The notes: generated by a model from the letters alone, not told the origin. A stretch of DNA of 64,000 nucleotides from Chitinophaga hostae (GCF_018224885.1 NZ_JAGTXB010000002.1:248001-312000), one strand, 5' to 3'. Positions 56,451 through 64,000 are shown, counted from the stretch's first letter. Numbers and translations are program-made.

Positions 56451-56541
56451 GCTGAAAGCAAAAAGCTATTAAAGCGAATGACCTGATCGGATACTATTCT
56501 TCCGATCAGGTCATTCGCTTTAATAGCTTTTTGCTTTCAGC
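56451..56541. repeat. Perfect 41-bp hairpin with 9-nt loop
   Basis: The left arm 56451-56491 (starts GCTGAAAGCAAAAAGCTATT, ends GACCTGATCGGA) is the exact reverse complement of 56501-56541, around TACTATTCT. It starts 22 bp after the second TlpA-like gene. The outer part shares AAAGC words with the AGCTAAAAGC tracts, while the inner AATGACCTGATCGGA is unique in this window. It may stabilise or end the transcript before the blaI promoter. Confidence 0.92.
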
Positions 56542-56569
56542 CTTTTGCTTTCTGCTCCAAAAAAATAAA

Positions 56570-56614
56570 TTTGGCGATCTACGATTATTTCGTAGATTTA
56601 CGAAAGAATCGTAA
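56570..56614 (+). promoter_or_regulatory. blaI promoter with two tandem palindromic operators
   Basis: TTTG at 56570-56573 and TAGATTTA at 56593-56600 (19 bp apart) fit the Bacteroidota promoter. CTACGA-TTATT-TCGTAG (56579-56595) and TTACGA-AAGAA-TCGTAA (56598-56614) are perfect 6-bp inverted repeats sharing TACGA-N5-TCGTA, 19 bp between centres. They cover the -7 box, so the BlaI-type protein encoded downstream should repress itself through them. Confidence 0.78.
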
Positions 56615-56633
56615 TTCAATATAATCTTTTATT

Positions 56634-56993
56634 ATGGAAAAACTTACCCAGCAAGAAGAAACAGCCATGCTGGCTATCTGGAAAGTAGGGAAAGGTTTCG
56701 TGAAAGACTTCCTGGAAGCGCATCCGGCGCCGGTACCCCCGTATACCACCCTGGCTTCTACCATCAAAAACCTGGAGAAAAAAGGGTTTCTCGAAAGCCG
56801 GAAAATGGGTAACGTATATGAATACACGCCATCGATCGAAGAAGCTGCCTATAAGCAAAAGTTCATGAACGGTTTTGTAAAAGATTATTTCGAAAACTCC
56901 TATAAAGAACTGGTATCCTTCTTTGCAAAGGAAAAGAAGATTAGCCCCGATGAGTTAAAAGAAATTATCAACATGATAGAAAAAGGTAAATAA
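56634..56993 (+). CDS. BlaI/MecI-family transcriptional repressor
   Basis: 119 residues. The winged helix is seen in LTQQEETAMLAIWKVGKGFV and TTLASTIKNLEKKGFLESRK (recognition helix then wing, MGNVYEYTP). The C-terminal helices (FVKDYFENSYKELVSFFAKE) dimerise and carry the region that the partner protease cuts. The M56 protease gene follows 13 bp downstream, giving the BlaI-BlaR1 arrangement. It probably binds the two palindromes just upstream. Confidence 0.95.
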   Translation: MEKLTQQEETAMLAIWKVGKGFVKDFLEAHPAPVPPYTTLASTIKNLEKKGFLESRKMGNVYEYTPSIEEAAYKQKFMNGFVKDYFENSYKELVSFFAKEKKISPDELKEIINMIEKGK

Positions 56994-57006
56994 TAAAATC
57001 CTGGCC

Positions 57007-58593
57007 ATGGTACCTGCTATTTTGATATACCTGCTAAAGGCAAATATTGCGTTAACAATGTTCTTTCTCGCATACCGCTTTGGTTTGCGCCGACTGACCT
57101 TCTATACATTGAACAGGTTGTTCCTGTTGACCGGCATTGCATTTTCATCCTTGTTCCCTTTTATATCGATCGATGCCTTTGTGAATAAACACGAAGTAAT
57201 TGCCGGCAACGTAATGACCTATGTGCCTGATTTTTCTGCCTGGGAAGCACCAGCGCCGGTATTTACTGTATGGACAGCGTTAGTATATCTCTTTTGGCTG
57301 GGAGTATCGTTTATGGCTATACGTTTTTGCATACAGCTTTTTTCCCTGTGGAAAATTCACCGCCAATCGCAACGGGGCAACATCGATAATATCCCTGTGC
57401 AGCTGCTGCAACAGCCGGTAAATCCTTTTTCTTTCTTCCGTCATATCTATATTAATCCCTCCCTGCATCAGCCCGATGAATTGCCTGCTATACTGCGTCA
57501 TGAAAAAGTGCATGTGCAGCAATGGCATACTGCCGATGCACTGCTGGGAGAAATCAATCAGATTTTTTACTGGTTCAATCCCGGCGCTTGGCTGATGAAG
57601 ACAGCCATCCGCGAAAACCTGGAATTTATAACAGACAGGTACCTGTTGCAACAGGGGGTGGATAAAACCAGTTATCAGTATAATCTTATTAAAGTTAGTG
57701 GGATCCCATATGCGACGGCCATCGCAAACAATTTCAATTTCTCACATCTTAAAAAAAGGATCATCATGATGAACAGTAAAAAGTCATCACGCTATCAGCT
57801 GGCCCGTTACCTGGTATTAGGTACACTGGTTGGAGGATTGGTTTTATCATTGAATTATACGAAAGCGTCGGCATTGTTGCACCTGAACAGCGTTGTTACT
57901 GATACGGTACCACCGCCGCCGCTGCCCCCTGCACCGCCGCCACCACCAGCTCCGCCTAAAGTACAAAAAGGATCAAAAGTACCAGCGCCTCCAAAAGATC
58001 CCCAGATTGTACATCTGGCGTTACAAACTGCGCCACCGCCATCTCCGGAAGATCCCAAGCTCGCACCGGTTGTTGTTGAGGGCAAACTGATAAAGGATAC
58101 TGCTGCTCCCCGTATTACTGTACGCAGCTATGGCAAGGGGGGCGACCCGGTTTTCCTGGTAGATGGCAAGGTGATAACCAAGGCAGCTCTCAAAGAGTAT
58201 GAGGAAACAAATAGTATTGCATCAATGGATGTATGGAAAGATTTCTCCGCTGAAAAAAGAAAAGAGCTGGTTAGCAAGTATGGAGAAAATGCTAATAACG
58301 GCGTCGTTTATATTTCATTGAAACCATCACACTCAGCCGGCCTGGTAATAGTAAAAGACAGGATTAGCGGCAAAATACCACAAGATGTATTGGTGGTAGT
58401 GGACGGCGTTCCGATGCGCGATGGAAAAACAATGGAGAGCATTCCTCCGGATAAAATTGAATCGATCACGGTGCTGAAAGATAAGAATGCCACAGCAATT
58501 TATGGATCTGCCGGAAAGAATGGCGTCATCCTGGTTACCACAAAGCAGGCTAATCTTCACACCATAACCGTCGACACCCTAAAAATAAACTAG
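57007..58593 (+). CDS. M56 (BlaR1-like) membrane metallopeptidase with two TonB-receptor-plug-like modules
   Basis: 528 residues. Membrane helices lie at the N-terminus (LIYLLKANIALTMFFLAYRF; LLTGIAFSSLFPFI; VWTALVYLFWLGVSFMAI). The zinc motif HEKVH is in AILRHEKVHVQQWHTADALL near 166-170, with ENLEFITD supplying the next ligand. A fourth helix (YLVLGTLVGGLVLSLNY, near 280) is followed by a proline-rich linker (PPPPLPPAPPPPPAPP, near 302). Two C-terminal stretches resemble SusC plugs: DPVFLVDGKVITK...NNGVVYISLK and VLVVVDGVPM...ITVLKDKNATAIYGSAGKNGVILVTTK. BlaR1-type proteins sense a signal outside and cleave their repressor inside. There is no penicillin-binding sensor, so the plug-like part may be the sensor. 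Confidence 0.9.
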   Translation: MVPAILIYLLKANIALTMFFLAYRFGLRRLTFYTLNRLFLLTGIAFSSLFPFISIDAFVNKHEVIAGNVMTYVPDFSAWEAPAPVFTVWTALVYLFWLGVSFMAIRFCIQLFSLWKIHRQSQRGNIDNIPVQLLQQPVNPFSFFRHIYINPSLHQPDELPAILRHEKVHVQQWHTADALLGEINQIFYWFNPGAWLMKTAIRENLEFITDRYLLQQGVDKTSYQYNLIKVSGIPYATAIANNFNFSHLKKRIIMMNSKKSSRYQLARYLVLGTLVGGLVLSLNYTKASALLHLNSVVTDTVPPPPLPPAPPPPPAPPKVQKGSKVPAPPKDPQIVHLALQTAPPPSPEDPKLAPVVVEGKLIKDTAAPRITVRSYGKGGDPVFLVDGKVITKAALKEYEETNSIASMDVWKDFSAEKRKELVSKYGENANNGVVYISLKPSHSAGLVIVKDRISGKIPQDVLVVVDGVPMRDGKTMESIPPDKIESITVLKDKNATAIYGSAGKNGVILVTTKQANLHTITVDTLKIN

Positions 58594-58609
58594 TTATTTA
58601 TATACCCAC

Positions 58610-58642
58610 CAAAAAGCCACGGTCCGCCACCGTGGCATTTTT
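58610..58642. terminator. Bidirectional terminator between convergent genes
   Basis: GCCACGGT (58616-58623) pairs with ACCGTGGC (58629-58636) over CCGCC, with AAAAA on the left and ATTTTT on the right. It can stop both the M56 gene and, from the other side, the FGE-like gene. Confidence 0.85.
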
Positions 58643-58673
58643 GTTTCTGTCCTTTATCAGGATAAACAGCAGC

Positions 58674-59720
58674 CTATTTTGCGGCCACAGCGCGCACGCA
58701 GCGAAAGCCCAGGTTGGATAAACCGGATTCAGGTGTACTCTTCATCCGTGCCGATACCCGGTAGCCCCGGCAATATTCATCGCTGCACATAAAAGAACCG
58801 CCACGGATCACTCTTTTGGCCTGGCCCTGATCATCCGGATCAAAACCTGCTGCCGGTCCCGGAGGGTTTTGTGCGCCTTTTTCACCCTGTACATAATAAT
58901 TCGCGTCGTACCAGTCTTCACACCACTCCCACACATTACCGGACATATCATAGAGCTTATAACCGTTAGGGCTATACGACTTTACCGGTGCCGGACCATA
59001 AAAGCCGTCAGTTTTAGTATTGTTATAAGGGAAATTGCCGTTCCATGTGTTGGCTTTCGGTTTTCCGGTGGTCAGTGCTTCATCGCCCCAGGGATATAAT
59101 TTTCCGGAGAGTGCCCCACGGGCAGCATACTCCCATTCTGCCTCCGTAGGGAGCCTTTTCCCGGCCCATTTGGCGTAAGCCTGGGCATCCAGCCAGGAAA
59201 CCTGGGTAACGGGCAGATTGCCCCTGTTATCGAGGTTGCTGCCGGGTCCTTCCGGATGTTGCCAGGTAGTGCCGGGCGTAAATGTCCACCACTGGGAAAT
59301 ATCATTGAAAGAAACCGCATGGTCAGGAGGTGTGAACACCAACGCTCCCGGCGCCATCATATCGGCCAGCACACTGCTGTCAGGTTCAGGTGTTCCGGGC
59401 GGCAGGCTCGCCAGCAATTCCTCTTTGCTGATCGGCTTCTCGGCTGTAGTCACATAACCAGTGGCTTTTACAAAAGCCGCAAACTCCTGGTTGGTCACTT
59501 CATGTTCATCCATCCAGAAACTGGCTATCGCCACCGAATGTTTTGGATATTCATCTGCCATGCCCGTGGAATCATCTGCACCCATCATGAATGTTCCGGC
59601 AGGTATCAGCACCATTTTATTAAGACTGTCCTTTTCTGCTCCCGTAGCATCCTGCTTTCCCGGATTTCCTGCACAAGCCACCAGCAGCGCCAATCCAGGC
59701 AATAGGTTTATTGTCCGCAT
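58674..59720 (-). CDS. Formylglycine-generating-enzyme (SUMF1) family lipoprotein
   Basis: 348 residues from ATG 59720, which gives a lipobox (MRTINLLPGLALLVAC, Cys16); the frame extends further upstream without signal character. Family features are VLIPAGTFMMGADD, FWMDEHEVTNQEFAAFVKAT, LPVTQVSWLDAQAYAKWAGK, RLPTEAEWEYAARGA, MSGNVWEWCEDWYD and VIRGGSFMCSDEYCRGYRVS. The last contains the two cysteines found in true formylglycine-generating enzymes, which oxidise the active-site Cys of sulfatases. A lipid-anchored copy would sit outside the cytoplasm. No sulfatase gene is in the window. Confidence 0.9.
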   Translation of the reverse strand: MRTINLLPGLALLVACAGNPGKQDATGAEKDSLNKMVLIPAGTFMMGADDSTGMADEYPKHSVAIASFWMDEHEVTNQEFAAFVKATGYVTTAEKPISKEELLASLPPGTPEPDSSVLADMMAPGALVFTPPDHAVSFNDISQWWTFTPGTTWQHPEGPGSNLDNRGNLPVTQVSWLDAQAYAKWAGKRLPTEAEWEYAARGALSGKLYPWGDEALTTGKPKANTWNGNFPYNNTKTDGFYGPAPVKSYSPNGYKLYDMSGNVWEWCEDWYDANYYVQGEKGAQNPPGPAAGFDPDDQGQAKRVIRGGSFMCSDEYCRGYRVSARMKSTPESGLSNLGFRCVRAVAAK

Positions 59721-59824
59721 ATTTTTTGCCCCCTTGTTTAGTCGTCTTTCAAAAATAATATTTAAAATTGCTTTTGCGAAGCAAAAAGCAAAAGCCCTCA
59801 CACGCACCAGTCACCCTCACTTTC

Positions 59825-60038
59825 TCCTTCGTATTTATCCTTCGCCATCCCACCCGCTGCATTCCCTAAAAGCTAACCGCTAACCGCTAAAAGCCATCCT
59901 TCGCATTTATCCCCCGCCATCCCATCCGCTGCATTCCCTAAAAGCTAACCGCTAACCGCTAAAAGCCATCCTTCGCATTTATCCTCCGCCATCCCACCCG
60001 CTGCATTCCCTAAAAGCTAAAAGCTAACCGCTAAAAGC
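59825..60038. repeat. Three tandem copies of a 72-bp unit
   Basis: Units begin at 59825, 59897 and 59969. Each reads TCCTTCG(C/T)ATTTATCC, then CGCCATCCCA(C/T)CCGCTGCAT and TCCCTAAAAGCTAAC, ending in a run of GCTAAC/GCTAAAAGC words. The first two are full length and the third is 70 bp. They differ at only a few bases outside the final run. They lie between divergent genes; nothing else is seen in the gap 59721-60135. Confidence 0.93.
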
Positions 60039-60135
60039 TGATGTTAACAATTATATAATTACTTTTCCCCGAAAACTGTTGTAAACTGCACCCGGTTACG
60101 GGATCGCTGTATCCCGGTTTTTATCGGTATCGCAT

Positions 60136-61506
60136 ATGCAAAAAACTGCTGTACCCTTTACACGCAAGGATTTTGGGGAAGATTTTCTTTGGGGTATTAC
60201 CATTTCCGCTTTTCAGAATGAAGGTGCCTTCGATACCGAGGGTAAGGGACTTTCTATCTGGGATACTTTCTCCGGCCGCAAAGGCAAAATCAAAGATAAA
60301 AGCCACGCTCAGATAGCCACTGATTTTTACAACCGGTATACCCAGGATATATTGCTGGCTAAGCTTTTGGGCTTCTCCGTATTTCGTTTTTCCCTCTCCT
60401 GGTCGCGTATTTTACCCAAAGGAACCGGTAAGGTGAACCAGGCGGGAATCGACTACTATCACCGGGTAATAGATGCCTGCCTGGAATTAGGATTGGAGCC
60501 TTATATTACGCTGTATCACTGGGATCTGCCCCAGGCCCTGGAACATAAAGGCGGTTGGAGCCACCGGGGAGTAGTATTTGCTTTTGAAGAATTTGCCAGA
60601 ATATGCGGCAGGGAATATGGCAATAAGGTGAAGAACTGGATCATCCTGAATGAACCTTTTGGCTTTACAGCCCTGGGATATATGCTGGGGGTACATGCGC
60701 CCGGTAAATTTGGATTGTCGTGGTTTTTACCGGCTGTACATCATGCGGTACTGGCCCAGGCAGAAGCAGCCCGCGTTATCCGGGAAGAAGTAGCAGGCGC
60801 CAATATAGGCACCGCATTGTCCTGCTCACAGATCATTCCGTATTCCAACAATGAGGCCGACTTAAGCGCCGCCCGCAGGGCAGATGCACTCTTTAACCGC
60901 TTGTTCCTGGAACCTTCATTGGGTATGGGCTACCCGGTAAACGACTTTCCGTTGCTGAAACGCATCGAACGCCGTTATGCCCTGTGGCGTGATTGGGACC
61001 GGCTGGCATTTGATTTTGATTTTATTGGTGTACAGAATTATTTCCCCCTGGTGGTAAAGTACAACTCCTTTATGCCGATTGTAAAAATTTCGGAGGTAAA
61101 GGCCAAATCGAGGAATGTGCCGCTAACAGGTCTTGGTTGGGAAATTAACGGCAACGGACTATACGAAGTACTCAAACAGTTTGCCGCTTACAAAAGTATA
61201 AAAAAGCTCATCGTAACGGAAGGCGGCGCTGCCTTCCCTGATCAGCCTACCGCCGATGGCCGTGTTGAAGATATTGCCCGCATCCGGTATTTCGAAGAGT
61301 ACCTCGCCGGTGTGTTAAAAGCAAAGCAGGAGGGCATTCCCGTAGAAGGCTATTTTGCCTGGACCCTCACCGACAACTTTGAATGGGCAGAAGGATATCG
61401 CGCCCGCTTCGGTCTTGTTCACGTAAATTTTGAAACCCAGCAACGAATCATCAAGGATTCCGGCTACTGGTTCCGGGAACTGCTCTCTGATAATACACCG
61501 GATTGA
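60136..61506 (+). CDS. Glycoside hydrolase family 1 (beta-glucosidase-like)
   Basis: 456 residues without a signal peptide, so cytoplasmic. GH1 features are FLWGITISAFQNEGAFDTEG, VFRFSLSWSRILPKGTG and ITLYHWDLPQALEHKGGW. The acid/base Glu is in IILNEPFGFTA (near 172), and the nucleophile Glu is in KKLIVTEGGAAFPD (near 361). YFAWTLTDNFEWAEGYRARFG is the aglycone-side motif. The nucleophile motif reads TEGG where most members have TENG. The substrate is not evident. The hairpin repeat copy D follows 1 bp after the stop. Confidence 0.95.
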   Translation: MQKTAVPFTRKDFGEDFLWGITISAFQNEGAFDTEGKGLSIWDTFSGRKGKIKDKSHAQIATDFYNRYTQDILLAKLLGFSVFRFSLSWSRILPKGTGKVNQAGIDYYHRVIDACLELGLEPYITLYHWDLPQALEHKGGWSHRGVVFAFEEFARICGREYGNKVKNWIILNEPFGFTALGYMLGVHAPGKFGLSWFLPAVHHAVLAQAEAARVIREEVAGANIGTALSCSQIIPYSNNEADLSAARRADALFNRLFLEPSLGMGYPVNDFPLLKRIERRYALWRDWDRLAFDFDFIGVQNYFPLVVKYNSFMPIVKISEVKAKSRNVPLTGLGWEINGNGLYEVLKQFAAYKSIKKLIVTEGGAAFPDQPTADGRVEDIARIRYFEEYLAGVLKAKQEGIPVEGYFAWTLTDNFEWAEGYRARFGLVHVNFETQQRIIKDSGYWFRELLSDNTPD

Positions 61507-61507
61507 C

Positions 61508-61705
61508 GCGGATTTTGTCTTGCCCAGGATTAAACTGATTTTGTTGATTTACAAGATTTTTTCCTTGTGATTTTTAAAAAAGATTTAGGAAGATTTAGGC
61601 GGCACTCCATTTATCCGCTTATATCTTCCCAAATCTTTTTAAATCAGAAAAGTAAAATCATTTAATCAACAAAATCAGTTTAATCCTGGGTAAGACAAAT
61701 TCCGC
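61508..61705. repeat. Long hairpin repeat, copy D of the CCAGGATTAAACTGATTTT family
   Basis: Arms at 61508-61549 and 61664-61705 match at 40 of 42 positions. A second, nested pair (GATTTTTAAAAAAGATTTAG with GGAAGAT, against ATCTTCCCAAATCTTTTTAAATC) lies inside and shares TTTAAAAAGATTTGGGAAG with copy A. It separates convergent genes. Confidence 0.9.
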
Positions 61706-61723
61706 TGCATTTTTGCTAACAAC

Positions 61724-62953
61724 CTATTGCGATAACCGTTTAAAGAACCATATATCCCTCAAACTGAAATTAAATATTGCGTTTACATACGTTTCTTTCA
61801 CCAGGGCTGTGCCGGTTTGGCCACGTTGTCCGGCTTCAAGCCCAATATAATATCTGAGTTGCCCGTTCTTGCTGGGCAACGACATGCCGATAGAGCCGGA
61901 AATATCTTTGATCTGAGTGCTGCTTACCACCAGTGGAGATTTATTATAGGCAAAGCCAGCCTGTAATACGGCGCCTTCAAATGTTTGGTTGTAGTATTGA
62001 CGCTTCAGCGTATATTCTATACCGGTAGAATAGCGTTCTCCATCCTGGTAGCTGTAGGTAGCTCCTTTTTCGTTCAGGCTGTTCCAAAGCTGATGGCGGT
62101 AGTCGGCTACCCAGGTGATAGTACCATTGGTGAGCGTAAGGCCCGCGCCATATTCTGCCGGCAGGGTAAAGAAAGAAGGGTCCTGGTCCTTTGAATAGAG
62201 CGAGGTGCCATTCTGATCTACGATGTCTAATTTTTCCTGCAGTTTCATTTTGGTCTGGAACCGGTAAGTGGCGCCCAGACCCAGTTGCCAGTCTTTGCTG
62301 ATTTTTCCGGCGTATTGTGCGCCTGCGGTAAAATTAGGTTTAAAGCCGTACCTGTTATGCTGTGTTTGTAAGGAGTCAGAACCAATATACTGGGTGGTAT
62401 TCAGCGGACCAAACAGGAATGCGGTGGATACACCTACCGAAAAGTTTTTGCTGAGTTGGAAACCGTTGGAAATATAGGCCCGGTTAAATCCGCCGGTACC
62501 TGTGGTGGTAGCTGTTACAGGCTGCCCGGTACCTATCACAAACTGCTGGTTCAGCAGTTTATAGTCTACCGTACTGAAAGGGCTGATCCCTGCGCCGATA
62601 CCCCAGAATTTGGCGGCTTTGAACCCGATGGCGAGGCGTTTAAAGTTGATGTCGCCGGCACTTTGTGAAATGCCGCTGCCGCTGTAGTTGACCTGCTGTG
62701 CTTTCAGCGACACATCAAACATGAAGTTCTGGGTAGGCAGGGCGCTGTAGGAGGCAGGATTGAGCTCATTAAGATAGCCGGAATGTCGACGGCCGATGCC
62801 GGTGCTTCCCAGCCCGAAATTGCGGCTGTAATCCCTCGTTTCCAGGTCGCCTATTCCATAGGCAGAATAAATGGAATTAAGGCCGTGTTGTGCTTTCGCT
62901 GCTGTGCCGCACAACAGGAGTATAATAAAACCGCTATATATTTTTATTCGCAT
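61724..62953 (-). CDS. Outer-membrane beta-barrel protein (FadL/OmpP1-like), function unknown
   Basis: 409 residues with a Sec signal (MRIKIYSGFIILLLCGTAAKAQ). The mature N-terminus (HGLNSIYSAYGIGDLETRDY) is followed by SRNFGLGSTGIGRRHSGYLN and ELNPASYSALPTQNFMFDVS. Opening segments of this AYG..G...NPA type are common in FadL/PorV-like barrel proteins of Bacteroidota. Amphipathic strands fill the rest and the protein ends SLRDIWFFKRLSQ. It starts 9 bp after the DUF4270 gene, so the two are co-transcribed. Confidence 0.8.
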   Translation of the reverse strand: MRIKIYSGFIILLLCGTAAKAQHGLNSIYSAYGIGDLETRDYSRNFGLGSTGIGRRHSGYLNELNPASYSALPTQNFMFDVSLKAQQVNYSGSGISQSAGDINFKRLAIGFKAAKFWGIGAGISPFSTVDYKLLNQQFVIGTGQPVTATTTGTGGFNRAYISNGFQLSKNFSVGVSTAFLFGPLNTTQYIGSDSLQTQHNRYGFKPNFTAGAQYAGKISKDWQLGLGATYRFQTKMKLQEKLDIVDQNGTSLYSKDQDPSFFTLPAEYGAGLTLTNGTITWVADYRHQLWNSLNEKGATYSYQDGERYSTGIEYTLKRQYYNQTFEGAVLQAGFAYNKSPLVVSSTQIKDISGSIGMSLPSKNGQLRYYIGLEAGQRGQTGTALVKETYVNAIFNFSLRDIWFFKRLSQ

Positions 62954-62962
62954 GAGTATCCT

Positions 62963-64000
62963 TTATTTATACAACAGATAGTATAACTGTATTTTAACCC
63001 GGTTCTTCAGGTTCTGCTGGTCGCCTATTACCAGCCGGTCCAGCGTTGTTCTGCCGTCGGTGGCGCTGGGTGTAAGCAACAGCCCCCGTGAATTAATATC
63101 AGTCACTGTTTGTTGTTTGATGACATAGTTGGTAATGTCGAAGGTATAGTTGGTGTTTTCATTCAGCTGATGGTCGATGGTCAGTTGTCCGTAGGTAAGG
63201 GTATCTGTTACCTGGTTCAGCGTGTTCACTTCGCAGAGGGCTACTCTTGGTGGCAGGCGGTCGTTCTGATAGCTGCCGCTGACTGGTTTCAGTGTCATAT
63301 ATACTTTCATGACCTTAAAGAATTGTCCGAGGCCAGAGAGGTTTTTGATGTAGGGAATATCAATTCGTGCAGCCGCTCCCGTTATCGGCTGGGCAAAACC
63401 CTGGTTGCCGGTGCTGGCGGAAGGCAACACCTTTACGTTACCGGTGAGCGCGGCAATGGGCGTGCCGGTACGGTCAGTCACTACGCGGTTGAACTGCAGG
63501 TTGGACGCCTGCATTTTAAAATCAACATATTTTACGGTAGTGATCTGCTCATTGATATGATAGTAGAGCCGCATTACCAGGCTGGTGTCGTTCGCTGCAA
63601 AGCCGCTTACTGACTGGCTGTTGGCGCCTCCTCTTACATTCAGTCCCTTGAAGAATTCCAGCCAGGTATTGTTGGCGGTGATATCACCGCTTTTATCGCG
63701 CAGCATGGCAAACAACTGGCCGCCCAGCTGATCGGACATATGTACGGTAACCGTTTTATCGGTGTGAGGACGGATAATACCGGTGAAGCTGCCTATGGGC
63801 GTACTTTCTGTTTTGAAGTTGCTGCTGTTGTACAGGTAATAGAAGTTCTGCGCCGTTTGTATTTTTTCAGTTACGCGGTATACCTGTATTTCCTGTTGCA
63901 GCAGGGAGTCGCCGGCTATGTATCCGTTAGGGTGCATGATGAGCACCATAGAATCATACCTGGAGCCGTTTACGGGAATTTCCACCGAAGCCGGTTGCGC
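62963..64000 (-). CDS. DUF4270-family protein (C-terminal part; N-terminus outside the window)
   Basis: The frame is open to the right edge of the window (reading AQPASVEIPVNGSRYDSMV), so the start lies beyond 64000; the GTG at 63985 is an internal Val. About 345 residues are visible. Typical stretches are SMVLIMHPNGYIAGDSLLQQ, IQVYRVTEKI, ARIDIPYIKNLSGL and RLVIGDQQNLKNRVKIQLYY. DUF4270 proteins of Bacteroidota are predicted secreted lipoproteins without known function. It is followed after 9 bp by the barrel gene, which suggests a common role at the outer membrane. Confidence 0.88.
   Translation of the reverse strand, partial: AQPASVEIPVNGSRYDSMVLIMHPNGYIAGDSLLQQEIQVYRVTEKIQTAQNFYYLYNSSNFKTESTPIGSFTGIIRPHTDKTVTVHMSDQLGGQLFAMLRDKSGDITANNTWLEFFKGLNVRGGANSQSVSGFAANDTSLVMRLYYHINEQITTVKYVDFKMQASNLQFNRVVTDRTGTPIAALTGNVKVLPSASTGNQGFAQPITGAAARIDIPYIKNLSGLGQFFKVMKVYMTLKPVSGSYQNDRLPPRVALCEVNTLNQVTDTLTYGQLTIDHQLNENTNYTFDITNYVIKQQTVTDINSRGLLLTPSATDGRTTLDRLVIGDQQNLKNRVKIQLYYLLYK

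Noticed and set aside
59825..60038. Possible CRISPR array
   Set aside because: Only three direct 72-bp units with no unique spacers between them and no cas genes.

Overview
The window looks like a chromosomal segment of a Bacteroidota bacterium, most probably family Chitinophagaceae (Chitinophaga-like). The basis is three SusC-type TonB-dependent transporters (two with SusD partners), a hybrid two-component regulator, two ECF sigma/FecR pairs, promoters of the TTTG / TAnnTTTG type, DUF4270 and DUF4369 proteins, and many lipoprotein signals. The genus is inferred from gene style, not from a marker gene.

Layout. 1-6692: 5' part of a SusC-like transporter and its probable hybrid two-component regulator, both on the minus strand. 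About 7000-11340: a markedly AT-rich island with an Eco57I-type DNA methyltransferase overlapping a putative PD-(D/E)XK nuclease. It abuts the 3' end of a tRNA-Gln(CTG) gene and carries a coding remnant on its left side. 11670-13208: a polytopic membrane protein. 13306-22017: ECF sigma, FecR, SusC with an STN domain, SusD, a cyanophycinase-like lipoprotein and a plant-type isoaspartyl peptidase. Together these look like a locus for using cyanophycin or beta-aspartyl peptides. 22239-28814: small proteins, a LytS/LytTR two-component pair whose kinase has an unusual sensor, a Crp/Fnr-like regulator and unknowns. 28893-37092: a second ECF/FecR/SusC/SusD locus ending in a nucleotide-pyrophosphatase-like phosphodiesterase. 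37148-38829: a possible SOS operon (S24/UmuD-like protease, unknown protein, SRAP/HMCES protein).

39148-53874 is the core biosynthetic block: a histidine operon with a complete tryptophan operon inside it, in the order hisGDCB, trpEGDCFBA, hisH, GNAT-hisA, hisF, hisIE. Both halves have textbook attenuators that I read directly. The his leader peptide is MKTNIHIHHHHHFLPQR and the trp leader peptide is MQNIITNKHWWWHGINS, each followed by a perfect terminator hairpin. HisA is fused to an N-terminal GNAT acetyltransferase.

54133-64000: two tandem TlpA-like thioredoxin proteins, a BlaI repressor with two palindromic operators, an M56 membrane protease with two SusC-plug-like modules, a formylglycine-generating-enzyme-like lipoprotein, a GH1 glycosidase, an outer-membrane barrel protein and a partial DUF4270 protein.

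Intergenic gaps hold an unusual amount of repeat DNA. There are four copies of a long hairpin family sharing the core CCAGGATT(AAACTGATTTT), each just after a stop codon. There is also a perfect 41-bp hairpin, an AATTATGAATTAC palindrome, a 72-bp tandem repeat and several AGCTAAAAGC-type tracts. No CRISPR array, rRNA, intact insertion sequence or intact integrase was seen.
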